In this document: positions 1-8,151 of the stretch, in pieces
How positions within the stretch are numbered: position 1 is the stretch's first letter
Layout of the letters: each line of letters begins with the position of its first letter
Origin: Clostridiaceae bacterium
GTDB lineage: Bacteria; Bacillota; Clostridia; Saccharofermentanales; Saccharofermentanaceae
Assembly: GCA_012729635.1 (NCBI GenBank)
Contig: JAAYCT010000016.1
Location: 1-64,000 of the forward strand
Direction of reading: 5' to 3'
DNA: 64,000 nucleotides
Made by a program: the position numbers and the translations under genes
The notes under the pieces: generated by a model
Seen by the model: the letters and a program-made list of their open reading frames with translations, nothing else
Told to the model about the DNA's origin: nothing
Databases searched by the model: none

Positions 1-14
1 TCGTATAATTCTTT

Positions 15-330
15 TTAAGTCCGGAAAACTGTCTTTCCGGACCGGTTGATTTTGCAAACGTCCTGTTAGAAAATGGTCTTGAAGGCCGTTTGAGGACTAG
101 TTCTGTTTCTCCTAGTAGGATCCCTGCGGATTACTTCTAACAAAGTCCGTTCCCCTGGCCTTATGTTTAGCTTCGAACCGCTGGTTGTTTGTCTGTTACC
201 GTGTTCCTTTGGCAGGAGGTTATCGTGCAGTCGGCAACAGATGTATATTCTCATGGCGAGGGTGTCGACGCGTAAGTGTCTCAGGGCGTTTGCTTTCAAT
301 CGACCTTCAATTTTATGTGAAGGGAGGTGA
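15..330 (+). ncRNA. Putative IS110 bridge RNA region
   Basis: Members of the IS110 family make a structured bridge RNA from the non-coding end next to the transposase; it pairs with target and donor DNA. A perfect TATAAT lies at 4-9. A 9-bp hairpin follows at 19-42 (GTCCGGAAA/TTTCCGGAC). Then come a domain closed by GGACT (94-98) and AGTCC (144-148), and a second closed by CTGTTACCG (193-201) and CGGCAACAG (232-240). A 5' stem-loop followed by two loop domains is the known bridge RNA layout. No -35 is visible inside the element, which would fit a promoter completed only when the ends join in a circle. The folds were judged by eye and the 3' end is unknown. Confidence 0.35.
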
Positions 331-335
331 AACAT

Positions 336-1568
336 TTGAAAGACACAATTTTCGTCGGCATTGATGTAAGCCAGACAACAAACACCGTTCATGTCATGAA
401 CTCGTCCGGGAGCAAGTTGTGGCATCAGACCTTTTACAATTCCTTGGACGGCAGTCACGAATTCATGGATCGATTGTTGGAAACGCAAAAGAAAGAGGAT
501 GCCGCATTTTTGAGTTTTGGGCTGGAAGCCACCGGTTGCTACGGCGACCTGCTCTCCATATTCTTGCGGGAAACGGATTTGATTCCGCGAGCCTGCAAGT
601 CTGTGCGAATACTCAACCCCCGGCAAGTCCATCGATTTAAGGGCTCCTATGCGGAGCTTCCGAAGACCGATGACATCGATGCTTTTGTTATCGCCGACAG
701 CCTCAGATTTGGCCGTATGGGCTTAAAGGGTACCGTTGTGGAAGAAAAGTATCTGGCACTACAAAAACTGACACGTTCTCGCTTTCAGGTTGCCAAAGAC
801 CTGTCCGGCGAGAAGAATCGCTATCTGCAATCTCTTTTTCTCAAATTCTCCGCAATGGCTCAGGACTCGCCCTTCTCAAACAACTTCGGTGAGACTGCTT
901 TGCAGTTGATCACTGCGTTTGAAAGCGTTGATCAGATTGCCTATACATCCATCGAAGACCTGGCGATCTTCCTAAATCAACACGGCAAAGGTCACTTCGT
1001 TGATCCGGAAAGCTTAGCCAATGAAATTCAAAAGGCAGCGCGCTCTTCCTATCGTCTGCCCAAGGCGGTCGCGGATTCCGTCAATCAGGTTCTGGCCATG
1101 CAGACACAAACCATCCGTTTCTACGAGCAACAACTTCGGGAGTACGACAAGTTGATTCAAGATTACATGACCGGTATCCCCAACACCCTTACATCGGTCA
1201 AAGGCATTGGTCCGGTCTATGCGGCAGGGATTATCGCCGAGGTGGGCGATGTTACCCGCTTCAAGGATCAGGCGGCTCTTGCAAACTATGCCGGTCTTTC
1301 CTGGTCTCGACACCAGTCCGGCAAATTTGAAGCCGAGCAAACGCACTTGATCCATTCCGGAAACCGCTATCTCCGTTATTACCTCATAGAGGCCACGAAT
1401 TCGGTTCGGAAGCACGATCCCGAACTACGGCGCTTCTATGCTCTGAAGTACAAGGAGACCGCCAAAACCAAAGGGAAACGCGCACTCGTCTTATCTGCCA
1501 GAAAATTTGTCCGCGTTGTCTACGCCCTGCTGCGTGACAACCGCATTTACATCCCTCGGGAAGACTAG
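336..1568 (+). CDS. IS110 family transposase (recombinase)
   Basis: A 410-residue DEDD recombinase that moves the element by a bridge-RNA-guided reaction. The N-terminal RuvC-like part carries the expected acidic residues in GIDVSQTT, GLEATGCYGD and KTDDIDAF. The C-terminal IS116/IS110/IS902 domain has VKGIGPVYAAGIIAEVGD, then ANYAGLSWSRHQSG with the catalytic serine region, and GNRYLRYYLIEA. I chose the TTG at 336 because AGGGAGGTG at 321-329 is well spaced from it; the GTG at 327 overlaps that ribosome binding site. The frame is open and of normal family length, so the element may still be active. Confidence 0.93.
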   Translation: MKDTIFVGIDVSQTTNTVHVMNSSGSKLWHQTFYNSLDGSHEFMDRLLETQKKEDAAFLSFGLEATGCYGDLLSIFLRETDLIPRACKSVRILNPRQVHRFKGSYAELPKTDDIDAFVIADSLRFGRMGLKGTVVEEKYLALQKLTRSRFQVAKDLSGEKNRYLQSLFLKFSAMAQDSPFSNNFGETALQLITAFESVDQIAYTSIEDLAIFLNQHGKGHFVDPESLANEIQKAARSSYRLPKAVADSVNQVLAMQTQTIRFYEQQLREYDKLIQDYMTGIPNTLTSVKGIGPVYAAGIIAEVGDVTRFKDQAALANYAGLSWSRHQSGKFEAEQTHLIHSGNRYLRYYLIEATNSVRKHDPELRRFYALKYKETAKTKGKRALVLSARKFVRVVYALLRDNRIYIPRED

Positions 1569-1742
1569 AATATAGCCTTCCGCAAGTAACCCGGTCTTTG
1601 TATCGTTGAGGCAGGGTTTGTTTGCATTGTCCTCTTTTCTCGCGTCCGATTCGAAACTATTCAATTTTCTAGGTGCATATATGTAAATAGTCTATTGACT
1701 AATTACCGCTGGACTTCCAAAATCTGTAATTATTTTGATTAT

Positions 1743-1796
1743 ATGATAAAATACAAAGAAATCAAGACAGAAGATCAATGTTTGTTTACATGCTAA
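1743..1796 (+). CDS. Very short ORF upstream of the exporter, doubtful
   Basis: A 17-residue frame reading MIKYKEIKTEDQCLFTC ends 16 bases before the exporter gene. Charged residues first and a Cys-containing tail would suit a small precursor peptide for the neighbouring radical SAM enzyme. No Shine-Dalgarno sequence precedes the ATG and the length is within chance expectation. A poor promoter-like TTGACT lies at 1695-1700. Confidence 0.12.
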   Translation: MIKYKEIKTEDQCLFTC

Positions 1797-1812
1797 TACT
1801 GAAGGAAGGCCT

Positions 1813-3447
1813 ATGATCCCTTATCTGTATAAAGAAAACCGATTACGTTTTTTTCTTCACATAATGCTATGTCTCTTCTTTACGATATTTGAAGTTGGAT
1901 TGGCATACATTATGATGCTATCTGTCGATTATGCTCTGAATGGAGATTTATCGGATGCGAAATATTACATTGTCGGTTTTCTCGCCTATGTTGTGACTTT
2001 TTTTGCGATTGATTTTTTTACACAGAAATCGCGGTTAGGGTTACTGCGGCGAGCGCGAATGGAACTGAGAAGAGATGTCTTGCGTGATATATGCAAATTA
2101 AGTACTACGCAGTTTCACCGGAAAAATGTCGGAGAGTGGATTTCCATTCTGATTAAAGATATCGATATTATCGAAAGCTCATATTTCAAATCATTCTTTA
2201 ATCTATTTACGAACATTCTGCAGTTTTCGATCAGTATCGTGCTAATGATGATCATCTCGCCATATTTGTGTTTGTTTATTTTTGTGATCGGTCTGGTTCA
2301 ATTGCTGATCCCCAAAATTATGGGTCCCAAACTCGGAATGAAGAAAAAACTCCTATCTGATGCGGTTTCTGCTTTCACTGTTGAAGCCTCCGAGAAATTG
2401 CATGCCTTTGACTTGCTAAAATCTTTTCATCTGACAGCGAATGTGTTTGAAAAAGTGAATCACAGCAGTAAATCCATGGAAGAACGCCAATTTCATTCTA
2501 ACTTTTTCTCGGCGCTGATCAATTTGCTATCCTTTACATTCGGCCAGATTCTTTATGTCGGAACCTATTTTTTCGGTGCGATTTTGATCATTTTCGGTCA
2601 AATGACTTTGCCTATGATGATCGCCGCGTCTCAGCTGATCGTATATATTACCTATCCGCTTATTAGTCTGAATGACGACCTCGCTGAGTTCAGATCGGCG
2701 AAAGAAATCATTCGAAAATTGGTCCGTTTGAAGGTTGGTTCTGATGATCAAACTCATTCCATTCAGAAAAGATCTCTGGAAGATTGTTTTATTTTTGATG
2801 ATGTATGTTTCTCATATGGCGACAAATCAATAATACGGGACATTCGCTTTAAGATGCATAAAAACAGAAAATACCTACTAAGGGGTGCAAGTGGTATAGG
2901 GAAATCAACGATTCTGAAACTCATAACACGAGAAATACAACCAACGTCGGGAAGAATATTGATTGACGAAACGGACATTTCGCAGATCTCAAAGGAAGAC
3001 TATGTAAAAATCATCTCTATCAATTCACAGAATCTGTTCCTGTTCAACGCCTCCCTACGAGATAACATTACAATATTTCAGGATTCCTTCACCACGGAAC
3101 AATTAACTGAAGCCGTTCAATTTGCCGGTCTTTCCTTATCTCTTGATAAACGTAACGGATCCTATGATCTTTTGGATTTTATAATCGGGGAAAACGGCGT
3201 CAATCTGTCCGGAGGAGAAAAACAACGGATCGCTCTGGCTCGAATGTATCTTTATCAGAGTGATGTGATGTTGTTTGATGAAAGCTTTTCCAATCTGGAT
3301 AAAGATTCACGTAATGACATCATGAGGAGACTTCTGAAATGGGATAACAAGACGATCGTTTATATATCACACCAAATCGAAGAAGAACTCGCATCCGAAT
3401 TTGATAGCATCCTTGAACTTACAGAACAGGGAGTGGTTCTCTCCTGA
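1813..3447 (+). CDS. ABC exporter, fused membrane and ATPase domains
   Basis: A 544-residue half-size exporter. Residues 1-310 hold about six membrane segments of the type I exporter fold. The ATPase domain has Walker A GASGIGKST, the ABC signature LSGGEKQR, Walker B VMLFDESFSNLD and switch histidine ISHQ. No N-terminal C39 peptidase domain is present, so it should not itself cleave a leader peptide. The ribosome binding site is AAGGAAGG just before ATG. Only 71 bases separate it from the radical SAM maturase, pointing to export of a modified peptide, though the substrate is not visible. Its low GC matches the maturase and differs from the rest of the window, suggesting joint acquisition. Confidence 0.85.
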   Translation: MIPYLYKENRLRFFLHIMLCLFFTIFEVGLAYIMMLSVDYALNGDLSDAKYYIVGFLAYVVTFFAIDFFTQKSRLGLLRRARMELRRDVLRDICKLSTTQFHRKNVGEWISILIKDIDIIESSYFKSFFNLFTNILQFSISIVLMMIISPYLCLFIFVIGLVQLLIPKIMGPKLGMKKKLLSDAVSAFTVEASEKLHAFDLLKSFHLTANVFEKVNHSSKSMEERQFHSNFFSALINLLSFTFGQILYVGTYFFGAILIIFGQMTLPMMIAASQLIVYITYPLISLNDDLAEFRSAKEIIRKLVRLKVGSDDQTHSIQKRSLEDCFIFDDVCFSYGDKSIIRDIRFKMHKNRKYLLRGASGIGKSTILKLITREIQPTSGRILIDETDISQISKEDYVKIISINSQNLFLFNASLRDNITIFQDSFTTEQLTEAVQFAGLSLSLDKRNGSYDLLDFIIGENGVNLSGGEKQRIALARMYLYQSDVMLFDESFSNLDKDSRNDIMRRLLKWDNKTIVYISHQIEEELASEFDSILELTEQGVVLS

Positions 3448-3518
3448 AGGATAGAAATCATTATCAATGATAGTAAACGTGAAAAGCCATAATATTCTTT
3501 CAAAGGAGAACACGAATA

Positions 3519-4796
3519 GTGCATGATAAGGATAGTAAAGAAAGAACTGATTATTATATTTCTAAATATATTGAAGTCGTAAAAAATAAGAATGACTATA
3601 TTCTATTCAACAAAATGAACGGATCTATTGTCAGTTTCAATGAAGATAGTGTTGTTTTTACAGACGATTCGTACTTCTTGCGCGGGATCAATCAATCGGA
3701 GTGTGATTTTCTTAAGAATTATGGATTCTTTGATTCAGAGGATTTGATAAGGGCTGAGATTAAAAAATTGAACGAAGGAACCTTCATATCTGATGATGTT
3801 CATATTACTATTAGTGTTACAGAATCGTGTAATTTAGATTGCTCATACTGTTACCAGAAAAATTGGAATAAAAATGATTCAATTGATAAGAGCACATATA
3901 AGAACATGCTCATAGATTATGTCTATTTTGTTGTAGAAACGTTTAGAAACAAGAAGGCTCAGCTGGATATTCATTTTATTGGTGGAGAACCACTTTGTGA
4001 GAGAAGATTAATTGAAGAACTAACCCAAGAAATTCTTCAAATCAGAGAGATGCGAGCGTATTCAAAAATTGAGTTTAATTTTCGAATGGATACCAACTTG
4101 ACGCTAATAGATGAGAGGTTTATCCGCTCTTTTCCCAATCTGGAAATATGCACCGCTTTGTCGATGCCGGAGGATCATAATGCTCTGAGAAGTAATTCCT
4201 ATAACGATGTGATAAAGAAACTTCTGGAAATCAAGGATGTTTTCCTTGAGGAGAACTATCATTTATCAATAAGATATAATGTGCATTCCGGTAATCAAAA
4301 TGATCTGGATAAATTTTTGGAGTTATTTAGTCACTATTCAATTGTGTGTGAAATTGAGGTTCAAAACTTGATAAATGAGGGACAAACCTACTTTATGAAT
4401 TCCTTATCCGATGATCGTTTCGAAGAAAAATATGTTAATGAGTATATTTCAATTCTACATAGATTCGGATACGAAACAGATATTTTGCCTAAAAGTGGAA
4501 TCGGAAGGCATTGTTTCGGTCAAAATGTGCTTTCATGCAAATTTTACTCAAATGGTCAAAGAGTCTTATGCGATGCTATTCCGAAAAGTGATGGATTTTC
4601 AAATCAGCACTTTACGGTTCCATTCATTGAAAAACTACCGGAGAAATGTATCAATTGCTATGATTTTCCCTATTGTGGAGGGGAAAAGCCTTGTGAAAAG
4701 TCAAAGTGTAATGGTATATATTCGAAAAAAGCAATAAACCGAGCTAAAATTAAACAATACGCAGAGATGTGTGAATTGGTTTTTTCAAAAGAGTAG
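3519..4796 (+). CDS. Radical SAM/SPASM peptide maturase
   Basis: A 425-residue enzyme of the type that modifies ribosomal peptides (RiPPs). Residues 1-90 form a small domain resembling the leader-recognition region of peptide maturases. The radical SAM core starts at the CNLDCSYC cluster motif (about residue 106) and continues with a GGEPL motif. A C-terminal SPASM-type region supplies cysteines for auxiliary clusters in CINCYDFPYCGGEKPC and nearby positions. The start is GTG after AAAGGAG. The gene is very AT-rich and follows the exporter in the same direction. No precursor, protease or second modifying enzyme is evident nearby. The chemistry could be a thioether, a carbon-carbon bond or another change and cannot be told from this sequence. 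Confidence 0.85.
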   Translation: MHDKDSKERTDYYISKYIEVVKNKNDYILFNKMNGSIVSFNEDSVVFTDDSYFLRGINQSECDFLKNYGFFDSEDLIRAEIKKLNEGTFISDDVHITISVTESCNLDCSYCYQKNWNKNDSIDKSTYKNMLIDYVYFVVETFRNKKAQLDIHFIGGEPLCERRLIEELTQEILQIREMRAYSKIEFNFRMDTNLTLIDERFIRSFPNLEICTALSMPEDHNALRSNSYNDVIKKLLEIKDVFLEENYHLSIRYNVHSGNQNDLDKFLELFSHYSIVCEIEVQNLINEGQTYFMNSLSDDRFEEKYVNEYISILHRFGYETDILPKSGIGRHCFGQNVLSCKFYSNGQRVLCDAIPKSDGFSNQHFTVPFIEKLPEKCINCYDFPYCGGEKPCEKSKCNGIYSKKAINRAKIKQYAEMCELVFSKE

Positions 4797-4815
4797 AGAG
4801 AGCGATTGTTTGAAT

Positions 4816-4846
4816 GATTGACCCGCGGGTCAATCTGTGATATATT
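4816..4846 (+). promoter_or_regulatory. SigmaA promoter with 20-bp palindromic operator
   Basis: TTGACC (4818-4823), 17 bases, then TATATT (4841-4846) with an upstream TGA gives an extended -10 promoter. The perfect palindrome GATTGACCCGCGGGTCAATC (4816-4835) covers the -35 and most of the spacer, so a bound dimer would block RNA polymerase. The TetR-family gene at the end of the same operon is the obvious candidate repressor. Confidence 0.8.
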
Positions 4847-4929
4847 CACCACATCGGGGCGAAAAGCGTCGCCTCTGACGTTCCGGGAGACGCGACACAG
4901 ACACGCGCGAGTTGAATTGAGGTGATCTC

Positions 4930-5811
4930 ATGATCCAAACGGTGAATTTCAAAAAATACTACGGGAAGAACCGGGGCGTCGAGGACTTGACGCTTCATGT
5001 GAAGGCCGGGGAGATCTACGGCTTTGTCGGGCCGAACGGCGCCGGCAAGTCGACGACGATCCGGTCGCTTTTGGGTATGCTCCGGCCGACCTCGGGGGAG
5101 CTTTCTATTTTCGGGCGTCCGTGCACCGACCGGAATCTTTCGGAGGTCAAAGACCGCATCGGATATTTGCCGTCGGAAAACCACTACTACGACCGGTTGC
5201 GCGTGAAAGAGCTTTTCGAGTACGCGGCCGGATATCGGAAGAAGGATTGCTCGGGGAAGATCCGGGAGTTGTGCGAGATCCTCGCTCTGGATACGAGCCG
5301 CCTGATCGAAGACTTGTCCTTCGGGAATAAGAAGAAGGTCGGTATTGTCCTTTCGATGATGCACGAGCCGGAACTCCTGGTCCTCGACGAGCCGACGGTC
5401 GGCCTGGATCCGCTGATGCAAAATCACTTCTATGACCTGCTTCGCAAAGAAAAGTCGCGCGGGGCGACGGTGTTTTTCTCGTCGCATATCCTTTCGGAAG
5501 TTCAGCGCCTGTGTGATCGGGTCGGTATCATCAAAGAGGGCCGGCTGATCGACGAAAAGGACGTTAAAGAGCTTCGTCAGACGCAGTATAAGAAGGTCTT
5601 TATCAAACTGATCAACGGCACGCCGTTCCGGCCGGGTGAGGCCGAGTTGACGGAATTGACCGAAAAAAGCGGCGAGGTGCGTTTTATCTATCAGGGGAAT
5701 GCCGGGGATCTGACAAGGCTTCTGGCGAGTAACGAGATCGCGGATTTCTCCGTGACCGAGCCGGACTTGGAAGAGGTGTTCATGCACTATTATCGGGAGG
5801 AAGAGAAATGA
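4930..5811 (+). CDS. ABC transporter ATP-binding protein (ABC-2 type)
   Basis: A 293-residue cytoplasmic ATPase that powers the membrane protein encoded immediately downstream. It shows Walker A GPNGAGKST, a signature LSFGNKKKV of the LSxGxxKK form common in ABC-2 and NatA-like ATPases, Walker B LLVLDEPTVGLD and the switch histidine FSSHI. An extra domain of about 80 residues follows the ATPase core, as in many ABC-2 ATPases. The start ATG lies after GAGGTGATCTC. The stop overlaps the next start by four bases, so the two are translationally coupled. The substrate is not evident; drug or peptide efflux is usual for TetR-controlled systems of this kind. Confidence 0.9.
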   Translation: MIQTVNFKKYYGKNRGVEDLTLHVKAGEIYGFVGPNGAGKSTTIRSLLGMLRPTSGELSIFGRPCTDRNLSEVKDRIGYLPSENHYYDRLRVKELFEYAAGYRKKDCSGKIRELCEILALDTSRLIEDLSFGNKKKVGIVLSMMHEPELLVLDEPTVGLDPLMQNHFYDLLRKEKSRGATVFFSSHILSEVQRLCDRVGIIKEGRLIDEKDVKELRQTQYKKVFIKLINGTPFRPGEAELTELTEKSGEVRFIYQGNAGDLTRLLASNEIADFSVTEPDLEEVFMHYYREEEK

Positions 5812-6596
5812 GACTTTTTGCTTTTGAAATGAAAAGCGCCTGGAAGTCGCTTCTGGTATGGAATATTTGCATCGTCGGTTTCATGGTGTTCGCGATGTCG
5901 ATGTTTCCCTCCTTTGCGGATATGGGCAGCTCCCTCGACGATATGATGGCGGGTTTTTCGCCGGAGATGGTCAAGGCATTCCGCTTTGACGTGATCGATT
6001 TTACGAACCCGATGGACTACATCTGCTATATGTTCCAGTATTTTCTGATCGCGATGGGCTCGCTCGCGATACTTACCGGGGGCAACATCATTTCCAAGGA
6101 GGAGTCGGACCGTACGATCGACTTCCTGTACGCCCAACCGGTGACCCGCGGGCATATCGCCGCAAGTAAGATCGCCGCGCTTTTCGCGCAGATGACCGTC
6201 ACCGCGGTCCTGTTTTTTCTGGGAACGTGGGGGATTCTGGAGATCGTAGCGGACGAATATGATTTTAACGGACTGATCCTTCTGTGCGTCGGAATCGTGC
6301 TTTTCATGTTCCTTTTTGCGTCGGTCGGTCTCTTGCTCGGGCACTTTATTGTGAAGCCGGCCCGCAGACTGCCGTTCGCGCTCGGGATCGTCTTCGTCTT
6401 TTTCTTTTTGGATATCATGGGCAAGATCAGCGAGGATGTCGAGGCGATGCTGCACATCACGCCGTATCACTGGTTCGACGGAATCGAGGTCCTCGAAAAC
6501 GGCTTCCCGCCGGCGTATCTTGCGGTTGCGATCGCGATCATCGTCATCGGCCCGGGCCTGACCGGAATCCTGTATACGCGAAAAGACTTCACGTAA
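5808..6596 (+). CDS. ABC-2 type membrane permease
   Basis: A 262-residue integral membrane protein with about six hydrophobic segments. The first segment is near residues 17-38, and a large soluble loop (about 40-75) follows it. The motif SKEESDRTIDFLYAQPVTRGHIAASK matches the ABC-2 permease region that couples to the ATPase, with sequence of the type EESDRTIDFL-QPVTR. It overlaps the ATPase gene by four bases, so the pair forms one transporter. It is probably an exporter of a hydrophobic compound, but no substrate marker is visible. Confidence 0.85.
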   Translation: MRLFAFEMKSAWKSLLVWNICIVGFMVFAMSMFPSFADMGSSLDDMMAGFSPEMVKAFRFDVIDFTNPMDYICYMFQYFLIAMGSLAILTGGNIISKEESDRTIDFLYAQPVTRGHIAASKIAALFAQMTVTAVLFFLGTWGILEIVADEYDFNGLILLCVGIVLFMFLFASVGLLLGHFIVKPARRLPFALGIVFVFFFLDIMGKISEDVEAMLHITPYHWFDGIEVLENGFPPAYLAVAIAIIVIGPGLTGILYTRKDFT

Positions 6597-6660
6597 GGTC
6601 CGGGGAGGAGATCGGGAGTCGCGAGGAACGCGGTAAGCAAGCGACGGTTTTTTAGAGACG

Positions 6661-6718
6661 ATCGGGTGGCGAGCGGTTTTCGAGAAACAATCGGGTGGCG
6701 AGCCGCTTTTCGAAAATC
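6661..6718 (+). repeat. Two tandem 29-bp repeats between permease and TetR gene
   Basis: Two adjacent copies start at 6661 and 6690, both beginning ATCGGGTGGCGAGC and ending in TTTTCGA-rich sequence. They differ at a few positions. Further partial echoes lie at 6610-6650 and 6738-6775 (CGAAAAGC, GTTTTTCGA). The 206-base spacer has no convincing gene. The copies could form alternative stems in the mRNA (GAGCGG with CCGC), perhaps lowering regulator expression relative to the transporter; that role is inference. Confidence 0.5.
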
Positions 6719-6802
6719 GGTACGGGAGCAGTGTGGATACTCGAAAAGCACGCCCGGTGAGGACGCAGTTTTTCGACAATCAACAAGAGGAGAGCAGTCG
6801 GC

Positions 6803-7444
6803 ATGTGTGAGAAGTTCCTGGCGATCAGCGCCGAGAAACAGAGGGTAATCCTTCAAGCCGCGCTGTCCGAATTTTCCGAACGCGGCTACCATAAAGCCAA
6901 TACCAACACGATCTGCGAGAAGGCCGGGATCTCCAAGGGCCTTCTCTTCCATTATTTCGGCAGTAAGAAGGCGCTGTACCTGTACCTTCTGGACGATGTG
7001 ATGAAGGAGATGACCCGGAGGCTCTATGAGTACGTCGGTCGGGAGAAGACGGACCTTTTCGATCTGATCACCGCGACTTCGCTGGCGAAAATGCGCGTCG
7101 GAGCGGAGATGCCGGAGGGCTATCGTCTGATTTATGAGGCTTTTCTGGCGACGCCGGACGAGCTTTCCGAGGAGATGAAGCGGAGCTTCCGAAACACCTA
7201 TACCGAACAAAGAGCGCAGGTGCTCCTTCTCGTGGACGAGAGCAAATTCAAGCCCTCGGTCAGCAAGGAGCGGGCGGTCGATCTTCTTCTGGCTTGCACC
7301 GAGGGGATCTTCAACCGGTACTATGAGCTCTACCGGCACATGACACCGGAGGAGGCCTTGCCGCATATGGACTCCATAAGGCAGGAATTGATCGAGAGTC
7401 TCCTTCTTCTGAAATCGGCGTTCTACAAAGAAGAGTATCTTTAG
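6803..7444 (+). CDS. TetR/AcrR family transcriptional regulator
   Basis: A 213-residue repressor-type protein. The N-terminal helix-turn-helix spans about residues 14-60, with the typical ILQAALSEFSERGYHKANTN and ISKGLLFHYFGSKKALY signatures. The remaining helical domain would bind a ligand and form dimers. GAGGAGA precedes the ATG by nine bases. It is the last gene of the ABC-2 transporter operon and probably binds the 20-bp palindrome at that operon's promoter, giving autoregulation relieved by the exported compound. The link to the operator is inference from position and symmetry. Confidence 0.9.
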   Translation: MCEKFLAISAEKQRVILQAALSEFSERGYHKANTNTICEKAGISKGLLFHYFGSKKALYLYLLDDVMKEMTRRLYEYVGREKTDLFDLITATSLAKMRVGAEMPEGYRLIYEAFLATPDELSEEMKRSFRNTYTEQRAQVLLLVDESKFKPSVSKERAVDLLLACTEGIFNRYYELYRHMTPEEALPHMDSIRQELIESLLLLKSAFYKEEYL

Positions 7445-7538
7445 TTTGCACCCCGGAATTTGATGCGGTAAAAAAAAGCGTAAAAAGCGGGGAAATCCGG
7501 TGAAAAACAGAAAAATTACCGTCTGTTGAAGATTTCAT

Positions 7539-7576
7539 TTGAAGAATGGGCGAAAAGAGAATATACTCAATTGAGT
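7539..7576 (+). promoter_or_regulatory. Promoter with overlapping palindrome before zinc-ribbon gene
   Basis: TTGAAG (7539-7544), 17 bases and TATACT (7562-7567) form a plausible sigmaA promoter. The 12-base palindrome ACTCAATTGAGT (7565-7576) covers the end of the -10 and the likely start point, so it could be an operator. The leader to the next gene is about 120 bases. Confidence 0.5.
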
Positions 7577-7695
7577 TTTACTCATCGCCAACCTCGAAGA
7601 TCGTATCCTCAAGATAACCTTCGAAAAGCGGCTACCGGAGATGCCGGCATTTTGATGAACCATCTTGCCGATACGGATTATTAAGGAGAAAGAAC

Positions 7696-7977
7696 ATGGC
7701 GGACAAGACACTGGAATGCAAAGATTGCGGATCAACATTTGTTTTTACCGAAGCGGAGCAGGATTTTTACAGGGAGAAGGGGTTCGAGAACGAACCGCAG
7801 AGATGCCCCGATTGCAGACGTGCCAAGAAGATGGCCAGAAACAGTTCCGGACCACGCGGAGAACGTGAGATGTTTCCCGCAATATGTGCGGAATGCGGCA
7901 AAGAGACCATGGTGCCGTTCAAGCCCAATCCCGACAAACCGGTTTATTGCAAGGACTGTTATCAGGCTCGTAAGTAA
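7696..7977 (+). CDS. Small zinc-ribbon protein
   Basis: A 93-residue soluble protein with three pairs of zinc-binding cysteines: CKDCGSTF near the N-terminus paired with CPDCRRAKK, and CAECGKET paired with CKDCYQARK at the C-terminus. The N-terminal half matches the probable zinc-ribbon family (zf-trcl type) in which CxxC-(about 25)-CPDCR is typical. The C-terminal CxxC-(about 20)-CxxC unit is a second ribbon. Function in the family is unknown; nucleic acid binding is the usual guess. AAGGAGA lies eight bases before the ATG. It stands alone between its own promoter and a terminator. Confidence 0.8.
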   Translation: MADKTLECKDCGSTFVFTEAEQDFYREKGFENEPQRCPDCRRAKKMARNSSGPRGEREMFPAICAECGKETMVPFKPNPDKPVYCKDCYQARK

Positions 7978-8110
7978 ACGGGAGACGGATGGAGGAATAG
8001 TCTGTCCGCATCGCATGTGCGGGATTCGGGCGGATGGATAATACGTCTGCTTAGCAATTGAATGCGGTCGGACGTATGAGTAATCTGTCCGTTCCGGAAA
8101 TCGGATGAAT

Positions 8111-8151
8111 ACGACCCATGATGGATGAGAATCGATCATGGGTCGTTTTTC
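8111..8151 (+). terminator. Rho-independent terminator
   Basis: A 12-bp stem ACGACCCATGAT/ATCATGGGTCGT with a 12-base loop is followed by a T run. It ends the zinc-ribbon transcript. Confidence 0.85.

Larger units (their letters stand above)
1..1660 (+). mobile_element. IS110-family insertion sequence (ends approximate)
   Basis: A single intact IS110-type transposase gene sits between about 330 bases of leader and about 90 bases of trailing non-coding DNA. After about position 1660 the sequence becomes clearly more AT-rich, which I take as the approximate right boundary. IS110 elements lack clear terminal inverted repeats and target duplications, so neither end can be fixed by eye, and the left end may lie just outside the window. 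A weak subterminal similarity, TTTGCA followed by GTCCT two or three bases later, occurs near both ends (51-64 and 1621-1633). The element borders an AT-rich peptide-maturation cassette. Confidence 0.65.

Noticed and set aside
66-632. Minus-strand open frame of 188 codons at the IS110 start
   Set aside because: It lies antisense to the leader and the transposase start, has no ribosome binding site and no family features.
3450-3475. Fur-like sequence AATCATTATCAATGATAG between exporter and maturase
   Set aside because: The half-sites stand in the wrong order for a Fur box and the spot is inside a likely operon.
3467-3526. 19-codon frame before the radical SAM gene as precursor
   Set aside because: No ribosome binding site, no cysteines or pattern of a precursor, and it overlaps the maturase start.
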